A stretch of DNA of 64,000 nt from Selenomonas sp. (GTDB taxonomy: Bacteria; Bacillota; Negativicutes; Selenomonadales; Selenomonadaceae). The stretch is from assembly GCA_022482925.1 (NCBI GenBank), contig JAKVOG010000001.1, positions 372,001 to 436,000 of the forward strand. The letters run 5' to 3'. Shown here in pieces: positions 16,457 through 24,214 of this stretch. The translations under genes and the position numbers were made by a program. Each line of letters opens with the position of its first letter. The first letter of the stretch is position 1. The notes below the pieces were generated by a model. That model saw only the letters and a program-made list of their open reading frames with translations, was not told the DNA's origin and searched no databases.

Positions 16457-17581
16457 TCAATATTCGTTTTTCAGGTCACTCTTCACGACACGCCAACGCA
16501 CCGTAAACCACGTCAATAGAAATGACAGGATGAAAGCAGCCACTACAACAAACTGTTCAGGAATGCACTGCATCCCAGCCAGGAATCCCAGCAAAGCAAA
16601 CAGCCAGAACGGAACATAGACTAGCCACCAGATAAACCGTTTCCAACGTGGAACCGTCCCTCTACGCGGCAAAAATCTCAGAAGGTCTTTCAGCAAAAAG
16701 AACTGCCGTCTCTGCCAATAAATCTTAACTGCGCATAAAGCCGGCAGGATAATCATCCCCCAGGGATAAGGAATGCCATCCTTCCATGTGTCTCCCCCTT
16801 GCCAGGCAAGGATTATCATGATCAGACAGATTGCCAGGATGAGCCAGCGGATATGATACACATGATAGCAGCATTCCCAACGGGCAATCGGTATATCAGT
16901 ACCCTGCAAGGCTTTCTTCAGTTCCTGACAGCTCTGGAAACGCCGTGCCGCATCGAATTCAGTGCATTTCGCGAGGATCTCCAGAAATACGGGCCGGGCA
17001 TCCCCACTTCCCAAAAGCTGGCGCAGAGTGACGCCCAACGAATAGATGTCGCTGCGCGCATCGGTCTGCTGGCTGCCATACTGCTCTGGGGCCGCATAGT
17101 GCCGGGTGCCGATACATACTGTATCCGAGTCCTGCTTTTCTTTCCAGACCCTGGCGGCATCAAAATCAATCAGCTTGTACTCGCCAGCGTCGGTCAGGAA
17201 TATATTTTCCGGTTTAATATCCCGATGAATGATATGATTGGCATGCAGCTGCATCAGGATATCGCAGAGAACGAGCGCCATATCCCGCACCTGAGCCTCA
17301 GTCATCAGACCACTGTGCTCAAGATAATCCGCCATGGTCTGGCCGGACAGATATTCTTCAACTACACAGGTTTTCCCCGCTTGTGTCCCTACGCAGTATA
17401 TCTGCGGCAATCCGGTCAGGTCCAGCTGTACCAGCCTGGCATACAATGTACTCTCTCCCTCAAGCTCCCGCAAAAGACACTCACGACCCGTAAGCTTATC
17501 CTGTACCAACCAGAGCTGAGCCCTTTTCCCGCTATGCATCAATTTCTTTTTCACGTAATCCGCTGCTTGATATCCCTTCAT
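16457..17581 (-). CDS. Ser/Thr protein kinase, membrane-anchored, atypical
   Basis: A Hanks-type kinase domain (about 1-230) followed by three or four membrane segments (about 245-365). Visible motifs: catalytic loop HRDIKPENIFL, metal-binding LIDFDAAR (DFD instead of DFG), APEQYG after the activation segment, and SDIYSLGVTLRQLL. Two things are odd: no glycine-rich loop can be seen at the N-terminus, and the usual ATP-binding Lys of strand 3 appears to be replaced (GRECLLREL). The catalytic Asp residues are kept, so activity is possible but unusual. The ATG at 17579-17581 follows AAGG at seven bases. It is divergent from a small HTH protein gene, which may be its regulator or substrate. Confidence 0.85.
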   Translation of the reverse strand: MKGYQAADYVKKKLMHSGKRAQLWLVQDKLTGRECLLRELEGESTLYARLVQLDLTGLPQIYCVGTQAGKTCVVEEYLSGQTMADYLEHSGLMTEAQVRDMALVLCDILMQLHANHIIHRDIKPENIFLTDAGEYKLIDFDAARVWKEKQDSDTVCIGTRHYAAPEQYGSQQTDARSDIYSLGVTLRQLLGSGDARPVFLEILAKCTEFDAARRFQSCQELKKALQGTDIPIARWECCYHVYHIRWLILAICLIMIILAWQGGDTWKDGIPYPWGMIILPALCAVKIYWQRRQFFLLKDLLRFLPRRGTVPRWKRFIWWLVYVPFWLFALLGFLAGMQCIPEQFVVVAAFILSFLLTWFTVRWRVVKSDLKNEY

Positions 17582-17659
17582 TGCCACGCCTTCCTGCTCT
17601 TGTATTTTCTACAATAATTCTCTATGATAATCATATCACAAAAAACGAGGTGACTCCCT

Positions 17660-18106
17660 ATGGATAAAGAAAAAACAACCACAGACCTGCTCTCCGATAT
17701 CCGTAAGAGCTCAGGCATCAGCGACTTTTTGGAGGATAATGCAGCAATGCTGCATTATCCTACGGTCGCACAATACCTGAATGAGCGGATTGCCAAGAGC
17801 AGCTTCTCAGTGGGTACACTGGCCGGACAGATGGGCTATTCCCGGGACTATCTGTATAAACTGCTGGCAAATGAAAAGAAAGCGCCATCACGCAGTTTCC
17901 TGCTGTGCATGGCGCTTACCATAAAGATGTCCTATGAGGAAACGGTCCTGCTGCTTAAATATGCCCAGGCTGCTCCATTATATGCCCGGAATCAGGCCGA
18001 CAGCATCATCATCTACGCCTTACAGCACGGGATGTCCCTGGCTGAGACTAACGAACAACTGGACCTCCACCGTTTGCCTATGCTTGGCAACAAACGGGCC
18101 AACTGA
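17660..18106 (+). CDS. Small HTH protein divergent from the kinase
   Basis: A 148-residue cytoplasmic protein. Its middle (FSVGTLAGQMGYSRDYLYKL, then LANEKKAPSRSFLL) reads as a helix-turn-helix of XRE-like type, followed by helical segments. GAGGTG precedes the ATG. The 78-base gap to the kinase start must hold both promoters. It ends ten bases before copA, with which it converges, and no terminator is visible between them. Kinase plus HTH pairs of this kind are common in Firmicutes, but the target genes are unknown. Confidence 0.7.
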   Translation: MDKEKTTTDLLSDIRKSSGISDFLEDNAAMLHYPTVAQYLNERIAKSSFSVGTLAGQMGYSRDYLYKLLANEKKAPSRSFLLCMALTIKMSYEETVLLLKYAQAAPLYARNQADSIIIYALQHGMSLAETNEQLDLHRLPMLGNKRAN

Positions 18107-18116
18107 CCCTGACAAT

Positions 18117-18323
18117 TCAGTCAATCAGTTCATAGCCGGCATCGGTGATGACCCTGGCAAACTCTGCCTGCGGAATCTCACGGCTGGCTTTGACCGCTGC
18201 GGTGCCGCCGGCCAGGTCTACATCGACCGTTGTGACCCCGTCCATCCCGGACAGTGCCTCCGTTACATGTTTCTGGCAGTGTGCACACATCATACCTTCG
18301 ATTTTCAATGTTTTTTCCATCAT
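18117..18323 (-). other. Possible internal translation start giving free CopZ-like chaperone
   Basis: Inside copA, AAGGAG at 18330-18335 stands six bases before two tandem in-frame ATG codons (18321-18323 and 18318-18320). Translation from there would give a 67-68 residue protein with GMMCAHC and a CopZ length. A good ribosome-binding site inside a coding region is unexpected by chance. Either copA and copZ were fused by loss of a stop codon, or both products are made from one frame. Confidence 0.5.
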
Positions 18324-20711
18324 GATCTTCTCCTTTTCTATTCCAATAGATAACGGCATATCAAGCGCTGGCGCTGCGGCTTCTGACCTTTCTGTATCCG
18401 CTGACGCTGCCGGCAGTTCCTGCCGGAATCGGCGCAGGCGCAGGGCATTGAGGCAAACACAGACACTTGACAGGCTCATGGCTGCTGCTCCCATAACCGG
18501 TGACAATTTGATTCCCAGTGAAGTATACAGCAAACCGGCCGCCAGCGGAATCCCGACAACATTATAGAAGAATGCCCAGAACAGGTTCTCCTTGATATTG
18601 CGGATCACGGCCTTCGACAGCTGGATTGCATAGACCGCATCCAGCAGATCACTCCGGATCAGCACAGCATCTGCACTGTCGATGGCCACATCCGTACCAG
18701 CACCAATGGCAATCCCCAGATCAGCCTGGGCCAGCGCGGGCGCATCATTGATGCCATCTCCGATCATCGCCACCTTATGCCCCTTTGCCTGCAAAGCAGC
18801 AATATGCTGTGACTTGTCCTGTGGCAGCACACCGGCAATAACCCTGGGGATGTCCAGCCGGCGGCGGATGGCTTCAGCCGTGCGTTCATTGTCGCCGGTC
18901 AGCATGACCACATCAATTCCCATTTGCCGGAACTCCCGGATTGCCCGGGCACTGGTTGCTTTCTCGACATCGGCTGCTCCAATCACGCCTGCAATCTCAC
19001 CATCACAGGCAAAGATGAGCGGGGTCTGGCCTTCATCAGCCATCTGCTCCAGCTCAGACCGGATCCGCTCAACCACGATGCCGTTCTCAGCCATGAACGC
19101 CTGACTGCCGGCACACCAGCGGTGTCCAGCCGAAACAGCCCGGACACCGCGTCCGAACACCGCCTGGAATTCCTGCATGGGCAACGGCTCCACCTGATGA
19201 AGTTCTGCATAAGCAATGACCGCTTCAGCCAGAGGATGCTCACTGCCTCGTTCCAGGCCGGCAGCAGCAGCCAGCAGTTCCTGCTCCGTCCTGTTCACCG
19301 CCCGGACCGCAGTCACCCTGGGGTGCCCCTCCGTGATGGTCCCGGTCTTGTCCATAACTACCGTATCAATCCGATGTGCCGTCTCCAGCGCCTCACCAGA
19401 CTTGATCAGGACGCCATTTCCTGCCCCTTTGCCGGTACCGACCATAATTGCCACCGGTGTCGCCAGGCCGAGTGCACAGGGGCAGGAGATTACCAGCACA
19501 GAAATCGCGATTGAGAACGCGAATTCCACGCTGGCTCCCATGGCCAGCCAGGAAGCACCAGCCACCAGGGCAATCACCATGACGACCGGCACGAATACCC
19601 CCGCTACCCGATCCGCCAGCCGTGCAATCGGGGCCTTTGAAGCCCCGGCCTCGTCTACCAGCCGGATGATCTGGCTGATGGTCGAATCAGCCCCTACGCG
19701 CTGCGCCGTAAACTGAATAAAGCCCTGCTGATTGATGGTTCCGGAGATTACCTTATCGCCGGCCTTTTTCGCTACCGGAATGCTTTCTCCCGATATAGCC
19801 GATTCGTCCACACTGGTCACACCCTGACAGATCACACCATCCGCCGGAATGCGTTCACCGGGGCGCACAACAATACTATCGCCAACAGTCAGCTGCCCAA
19901 TCGGCACGATCTGCTCACTGCCCTCACGGATTACAGCTGCCTCCTGTGGCGCCAGTTCCATAAGATGTTCCAGGGCCTTGCTCGTCTGCCCCTTGGCCCG
20001 TGCCTCAAGATATTTTCCTACCGTGATCAGCGTGACAATCATGCCGGCTGATTCAAAATACAGGTTTTGGCTATAGGACCGGACCAGCTCCAGATCACCA
20101 TACCCGAGCCCCCAGCCGATGCGAAAGATCGCAAAAGCGCCGAACAAGGCCGAAGCCATCGAGCCCATGCCGACCAGCGTATCCATATTCGGTGCACCTT
20201 GCCAGAGTGTCCGGAAACCGACGATATAGAACCGTCGGTTCAGATACATGATTGGCAGCACCAGCAGGAACTGTGCAAAAGCAAACGTAATGGCATTAGC
20301 CGGGCCGTCAAAAACAGCCTGCACCGCAGACGGCACAGGAAGGCCCAGCCAGGAAAGGACAGTATGATGCATGGATACATACATCATCGGCAGCAGGAAT
20401 ACCAGCGACCATATGAGCCGCTGCCGGATTTGCCCGGCCTGCTGATCCGCAATCTTTTCCTTTGGCTGGCTAGCCCCCACTGACGGTAATCCCTCCGGAT
20501 CTTTCAGCACGGCGCCATAACCAGCTTTCTCAACCACCGTAATAATGGCCGCCGGATCTGTCTGTTGCTCGTCATATTCCAACTGCATGCTGTTCGTCAA
20601 CAGATTCACATTGACTTTCTGCGTGCCATCCAGTTTCTCAACCGCCTTCTGCACCCGTGACGAACACGCAGAGCACGTCATCCCGGTAACATCAAATCGT
20701 TCTTTTTTCAA
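18117..20711 (-). CDS. copA: Copper-exporting P-type ATPase with C-terminal CopZ-like domain
   Basis: An inner-membrane P1B ATPase (864 residues) that pumps Cu+ out. In order: N-terminal heavy-metal domain with GMTCSACSS (residues 10-18), six transmembrane helices, the A domain with SGESIPV, the copper-binding CPC in SCPCALGLATP, phosphorylation motif DKTGTITEG, SEHPLAEA, the hinge GDGINDAPALAQADLG, and two final helices. After a roughly 40-residue linker a second heavy-metal domain (GMMCAHCQ, about 796-864) forms the C-terminus, which is not the usual CopA plan. Just before that domain is an AAGGAG and tandem ATGs (see the separate entry). csoR lies 34 bases upstream, so copper induction through CsoR is expected. 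Confidence 0.95.
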   Translation of the reverse strand: MKKERFDVTGMTCSACSSRVQKAVEKLDGTQKVNVNLLTNSMQLEYDEQQTDPAAIITVVEKAGYGAVLKDPEGLPSVGASQPKEKIADQQAGQIRQRLIWSLVFLLPMMYVSMHHTVLSWLGLPVPSAVQAVFDGPANAITFAFAQFLLVLPIMYLNRRFYIVGFRTLWQGAPNMDTLVGMGSMASALFGAFAIFRIGWGLGYGDLELVRSYSQNLYFESAGMIVTLITVGKYLEARAKGQTSKALEHLMELAPQEAAVIREGSEQIVPIGQLTVGDSIVVRPGERIPADGVICQGVTSVDESAISGESIPVAKKAGDKVISGTINQQGFIQFTAQRVGADSTISQIIRLVDEAGASKAPIARLADRVAGVFVPVVMVIALVAGASWLAMGASVEFAFSIAISVLVISCPCALGLATPVAIMVGTGKGAGNGVLIKSGEALETAHRIDTVVMDKTGTITEGHPRVTAVRAVNRTEQELLAAAAGLERGSEHPLAEAVIAYAELHQVEPLPMQEFQAVFGRGVRAVSAGHRWCAGSQAFMAENGIVVERIRSELEQMADEGQTPLIFACDGEIAGVIGAADVEKATSARAIREFRQMGIDVVMLTGDNERTAEAIRRRLDIPRVIAGVLPQDKSQHIAALQAKGHKVAMIGDGINDAPALAQADLGIAIGAGTDVAIDSADAVLIRSDLLDAVYAIQLSKAVIRNIKENLFWAFFYNVVGIPLAAGLLYTSLGIKLSPVMGAAAMSLSSVCVCLNALRLRRFRQELPAASADTERSEAAAPALDMPLSIGIEKEKIMMEKTLKIEGMMCAHCQKHVTEALSGMDGVTTVDVDLAGGTAAVKASREIPQAEFARVITDAGYELID

Positions 20712-20745
20712 TAGAAACTCCCTCCTTCCGAAGAATCCATCACAA

Positions 20746-21063
20746 TCATTTCATGACCTTCTGCAGAAGTGTACAGAGCTCATCAACGACCTCATCGTTC
20801 CCGGCCCGGATATCATCAACTACACAGCTATGAATGTGCTGATTCAGCAGTTCCTTGGTAAACGCATTAAGCGCCGACTGCACGGCACTGACCTGCGTCA
20901 GGATATCCACACAATAACGGTCTTCATCCACCATCTTATGAATTCCACGGATTTGTCCTTCCATCCGGTTCAGCCGCCGGACCAGACTCTTATACTCTTC
21001 ACCATTCTTGTCACGGAATTTATGTTTCATGCCACAGCAGGCATGATTTTCTGATTCTGTCAT
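20746..21063 (-). CDS. csoR: CsoR-family copper-sensing repressor
   Basis: A 105-residue all-helical repressor of the CsoR/DUF156 family that releases DNA when it binds Cu+. The Cu+ ligand set is present: Cys in YCVDIL, then His and Cys in HIHSC. Other family signs are LVRRLNRMEGQIRGIHKMV and AVQSALNAF. The N-terminus carries an extra Cys/His-rich stretch (ENHACCGMKHKF). It is the first gene of the csoR-copA operon, with two palindromic operator-like boxes just upstream. Confidence 0.95.
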   Translation of the reverse strand: MTESENHACCGMKHKFRDKNGEEYKSLVRRLNRMEGQIRGIHKMVDEDRYCVDILTQVSAVQSALNAFTKELLNQHIHSCVVDDIRAGNDEVVDELCTLLQKVMK

Positions 21064-21085
21064 GATTGCTTTCCTCTCTGTCTCA

Positions 21086-21134
21086 ATATACCCTATATAG
21101 GTATATTATACCCCACATGGGTATATGTCAAGTA
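21086..21134 (-). promoter_or_regulatory. csoR-copA promoter with two CsoR-like operator boxes
   Basis: Minus strand: a -35 TTGACA followed by TATAAT or TAATAT (spacing 15 or 17), with two GC-centred palindromes, ATACCCATGTGGGGTAT (about 21109-21125) and ATACCTATATAGGGTAT (about 21088-21104). They fit the TACCC-N-GGGTA shape of CsoR operators. The first box lies inside the promoter spacer, which suits repression. Confidence 0.75.
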
Positions 21135-21135
21135 A

Positions 21136-23038
21136 ATCGAGTAGGAGGCTGACCATTGTTTGACCAGCCGACCTCTCACACCACCGTGCGTACCGTTCGG
21201 TACACGGCGGTTCCTTAGTTTTCACATACTTGCTCATAATAGCTCGACATGGCTATATAGCCTTGTCGGGCTATTTCTTTGTTTGTGAGGACTGAGTTCA
21301 GCATTACTGCCGCTCTCCATATCCCCTTTCGGCAGTTGGCAAGTTCATGTACCTTCCATTCCGGCAATTTGTACTGCCTAATCATTCGGTACCTTGTCCT
21401 AACCTTCTTCCACTGTTTCCAGTAGATTGCCCGTATCCTTCTGCGAAGCCATTCATCTACCTGCTTAAGCATTCCCTTCATGTCCGCCAGCTTGAAGTAG
21501 TTTACCCAGCCTTTTATAAATCTGCTCAGCATAAGCGGTCTATCTTCGTTGCTTATAGCCTTCCTCCGGTTCGTCAGCACCCGGAGGCGGTTCTTCATCT
21601 TCACTAGCGACTTCTGGTGTACCTTGAAACGGCATTCGCCTTTGTAACGGTAGAAGCCATAACCAAGATACTTCACTCGGGAAATGTGTGCCACGCTGGT
21701 CTTCTCACGGTTCACTTTTAGGAACAGTTTCCCTTCTATGAATCGGATTGTGCTGGTCAGGGTTCTTTCTGCACTTCTCCTGCTCTTGCACAGTATCATG
21801 CAGTCATCTGCGTATCTCACAAATTTGTGGTTACGCTTTTCCAGTTCCTTGTCCAGTTCGTTCAACATGACGTTGCTTAACAGAGGGCTTAACGGCCCTC
21901 CCTGCGGTACTCCCTGCTCACTACGTTCAAAGACTCCCTGCCGGATTACTCCTGCATTGAGATACTTGTGAATCAGCGATATGACCCTGCCGTCTTTTAT
22001 GCTTCGGGAAAGGACTTCTATCAGCTTGCTCTGGCAGACTGTATCGAAGAACTTCTCCAAGTCCATATCTACTACGTAGACATAGCCTTCATTCGCATAT
22101 TTCTGGCATTGCCGTAGGGCGTCATGGGCTCCACGCCCCGGCCTGAAGCCGAAGCTGGATTCTGAGAATTGCGGTTCGTAGATAGGGGTGAGCACTTGGG
22201 CTATGGCCTGTTGTATCACCCTGTCTACTACTGTCGGTATTCCCAGTTTTCGGTATTTGCCTTTTTCTTCTTTGGGTATTTCTACCCGACGGACAGGGTT
22301 CGGCTTATATTTGCCGTCCTTTATCTGCTGAAGGAGGCTCAAGCGGTGCTCTCTAAGATACGGCAGAAGCTCATCTACGCTCATCTTGTCGATTCCGCCT
22401 GCTCCTCGATTGGATTTTACCTTTTGGTAGGCAACATTCATGTTGTCTCTTGAGATAATCCGCTTCAACAGACTGTCCGTTGGCAAGTCTGCAATGATGC
22501 CGCTCAATTCAGCAATCCTCACAGAAACAGGCACTCCCGCATATCCTTGCTGTTCCGCAGCTACCTTTTGCGGGCAGTCCTCATTATGAAGTTTTCTGCC
22601 TTTGTCATTCTGCTTGGTTACATTCATTTATTGACATCTCCTAAGGTTCGGTCCTTCCGAGATGGCCTATAGCCCACCTCGTACTATGACCCCAGCTGAC
22701 TTCTCACGGTAAATCTTGTTTCAACCATGACCGCCAATATTATATGACATTGGTCATGTCCGTGAGACCTCCCCGGGTAAGAACGCACTCTTTCTCTCCA
22801 TGTGTCTGCCACATTTACTATCCATGATTCCGTGTAGCTATTGGACTTTGGCCTGGTTTGCGGCCTTATCCTCATGAATTAGCCTTATGTGATTTCTGTT
22901 CGTCAGACCAGAGATTTGCTTACACCTTCCTTCAGATTCCACCTCACGATGGACACCCTTGGTGTTCAGCTATGACCTTCCCGCTACCGGGTAGTCTAGG
23001 GACTTTCACCCATTAGAGTGCGCCCATGCCGGGCGCAC
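21136..23038 (-). mobile_element. Group II intron, bacterial class C-like
   Basis: A retroelement of about 1.9 kb. The 5' end (minus strand, 23038) starts GTGCG, the consensus for group II introns. About 400 bases of structured RNA precede the reverse transcriptase gene. After it comes a domain V-like hairpin (CCGTGTACCGAACGGTACG, about 21180-21215) and a domain VI-like hairpin (GGCTGGTC, loop, GGTCAGCC), ending CTACTCGAT near 21136. The 5' end abuts a terminator hairpin, the normal target of class C introns. The 3' boundary may be off by a few bases. Confidence 0.85.
21215..22627 (-). CDS. ltrA: Group II intron reverse transcriptase/maturase
   Basis: A 470-residue intron-encoded protein that helps splicing and copies the intron into DNA. 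Reverse transcriptase blocks are present: GGIDKMSVDELL, IPKEEKGKYRKLGIPTVVDR, FGFRPGRGAHDAL, DMDLEKFFDTV, GVPQGGPLSPLLSNVMLNEL and the catalytic FVRYADD. A maturase X domain follows (about 335-450; FIKGWVNYFKLADM). There is no HNH endonuclease at the end, consistent with class C. The frame is full length, so the intron may be mobile. Confidence 0.95.
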   Translation of the reverse strand: MNVTKQNDKGRKLHNEDCPQKVAAEQQGYAGVPVSVRIAELSGIIADLPTDSLLKRIISRDNMNVAYQKVKSNRGAGGIDKMSVDELLPYLREHRLSLLQQIKDGKYKPNPVRRVEIPKEEKGKYRKLGIPTVVDRVIQQAIAQVLTPIYEPQFSESSFGFRPGRGAHDALRQCQKYANEGYVYVVDMDLEKFFDTVCQSKLIEVLSRSIKDGRVISLIHKYLNAGVIRQGVFERSEQGVPQGGPLSPLLSNVMLNELDKELEKRNHKFVRYADDCMILCKSRRSAERTLTSTIRFIEGKLFLKVNREKTSVAHISRVKYLGYGFYRYKGECRFKVHQKSLVKMKNRLRVLTNRRKAISNEDRPLMLSRFIKGWVNYFKLADMKGMLKQVDEWLRRRIRAIYWKQWKKVRTRYRMIRQYKLPEWKVHELANCRKGIWRAAVMLNSVLTNKEIARQGYIAMSSYYEQVCEN

Positions 23039-23078
23039 AAAACAAGCACAACAGGATCCCTTAGATCCCGTTGTGCTT
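23039..23078 (-). terminator. Terminator of the HD-GYP gene and insertion site of the intron
   Basis: Minus strand: AAGCACAAC-GGGATC, short loop, GATCC-TGTTGTGCTT, then GTTTT. It lies five bases beyond the HD-GYP stop codon. The group II intron begins directly after the last T. Confidence 0.9.
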
Positions 23079-23082
23079 ACGC

Positions 23083-24150
23083 TCAACGCTCATGCAGCAT
23101 ATATTCATCATCTTCATCAATAATCTGGATCATCACATCCGCAAACTGCGGGTCGAACTGACTGCCACGCCCCTTCACGATTTCCGCCCGCACAACGTTC
23201 TGCGGCAGGACATCACGATAGCTCCGCTTGGACGTCATGGCATCGTAGGCATCGGCCACCGCAATGATTCGGGCATAGACAGGTATCGCCTGGCCAGCGA
23301 TACCATCCGGATAACCTTTTCCATCAAAGCGCTCATGATGTGCCCGGGCTCCGATTGTCAGTTCCGGAAACTCTGCTACCAGAGACAAAATCTCCGAACC
23401 GATGACCGTATGCTGCTTGATCTTATCGTACTCCACATCCGTCAGCTTGTCCGGCTTATTGATGATTGCCTCCGGCACACCGATCTTCCCGATGTCATGC
23501 AGCAGCCCCATAAAATAAATCTTCTTCTGCTCCTCAACCGGCCAGTCCAACTTATAGGCAATATGTCTGGCATACCGTCCCACGCGCTGGGAATGCCCAC
23601 GCGTATAAGCATCCTTCGCATCGATTGTCTTTGCCAGCGCCATAACCGTCTCCTCAAACAGCCGCTGGCTTGATGCCAGCCGCTCCTCAGCCAACGCAGT
23701 CTGACGCTCAACTTCCTGTTTCAAATGGCGATGCAGGTATTCCAGTTCCAGGACCTGCTCCACTTTCTTCACGGCAATGATCGGCACAAAAGGCTTGCGC
23801 ACGATATCAAAAGCCCCTGCCATCGTAATAGCCGCTTCCGCCTTCTGGCTCTGATCACTGGTCATCACAATGACCGGGATCTCTTTTGTCCGCACATCTT
23901 CCTTAATGCGTCGCAATACCTCAAAACCATCCATATCCGGCAGCTTTGATGACAATAATACCAGATCAACATGTGTATCCTGTAATTTGGCCAAAGCCTC
24001 TGCCCCGGCCGACACCCCACTATACTTCACCCTTGTCGCCAGGATCTGTCTTAACTTGATACGGTCAGACTCGTCGTTATCCACAACTAATACCGAAGAC
24101 TGCCTCATTTGATAGATTTGCATACGCTCGATTTCATCCTTATTTCCCAC
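23083..24150 (-). CDS. HD-GYP c-di-GMP phosphodiesterase with degenerate receiver
   Basis: A 355-residue cytoplasmic protein: a receiver-like domain (about 18-135), a coiled linker and an HD-GYP domain (about 165-350) expected to hydrolyse c-di-GMP. The HD-GYP motifs are complete: HSQRVGRYA, HDIGKIGVP, HHERFDGKGYPDG and ADAYDAMTS. In the receiver, the acidic pair (VDNDESD) and the late Lys (RKPF) are present, but the phospho-accepting Asp is replaced by Ser (VDLVLLSSKLPDMDG). Classical phosphorylation is therefore unlikely; control may come through another ligand or protein contact. No histidine kinase gene is adjacent. Confidence 0.9.
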   Translation of the reverse strand: MGNKDEIERMQIYQMRQSSVLVVDNDESDRIKLRQILATRVKYSGVSAGAEALAKLQDTHVDLVLLSSKLPDMDGFEVLRRIKEDVRTKEIPVIVMTSDQSQKAEAAITMAGAFDIVRKPFVPIIAVKKVEQVLELEYLHRHLKQEVERQTALAEERLASSQRLFEETVMALAKTIDAKDAYTRGHSQRVGRYARHIAYKLDWPVEEQKKIYFMGLLHDIGKIGVPEAIINKPDKLTDVEYDKIKQHTVIGSEILSLVAEFPELTIGARAHHERFDGKGYPDGIAGQAIPVYARIIAVADAYDAMTSKRSYRDVLPQNVVRAEIVKGRGSQFDPQFADVMIQIIDEDDEYMLHER

Positions 24151-24214
24151 TCTTGAATCGCTTAAAGCTCAACTATTATATTGTGCCCTGTTTTTAGGAA
24201 AAAATCAAGTCATC

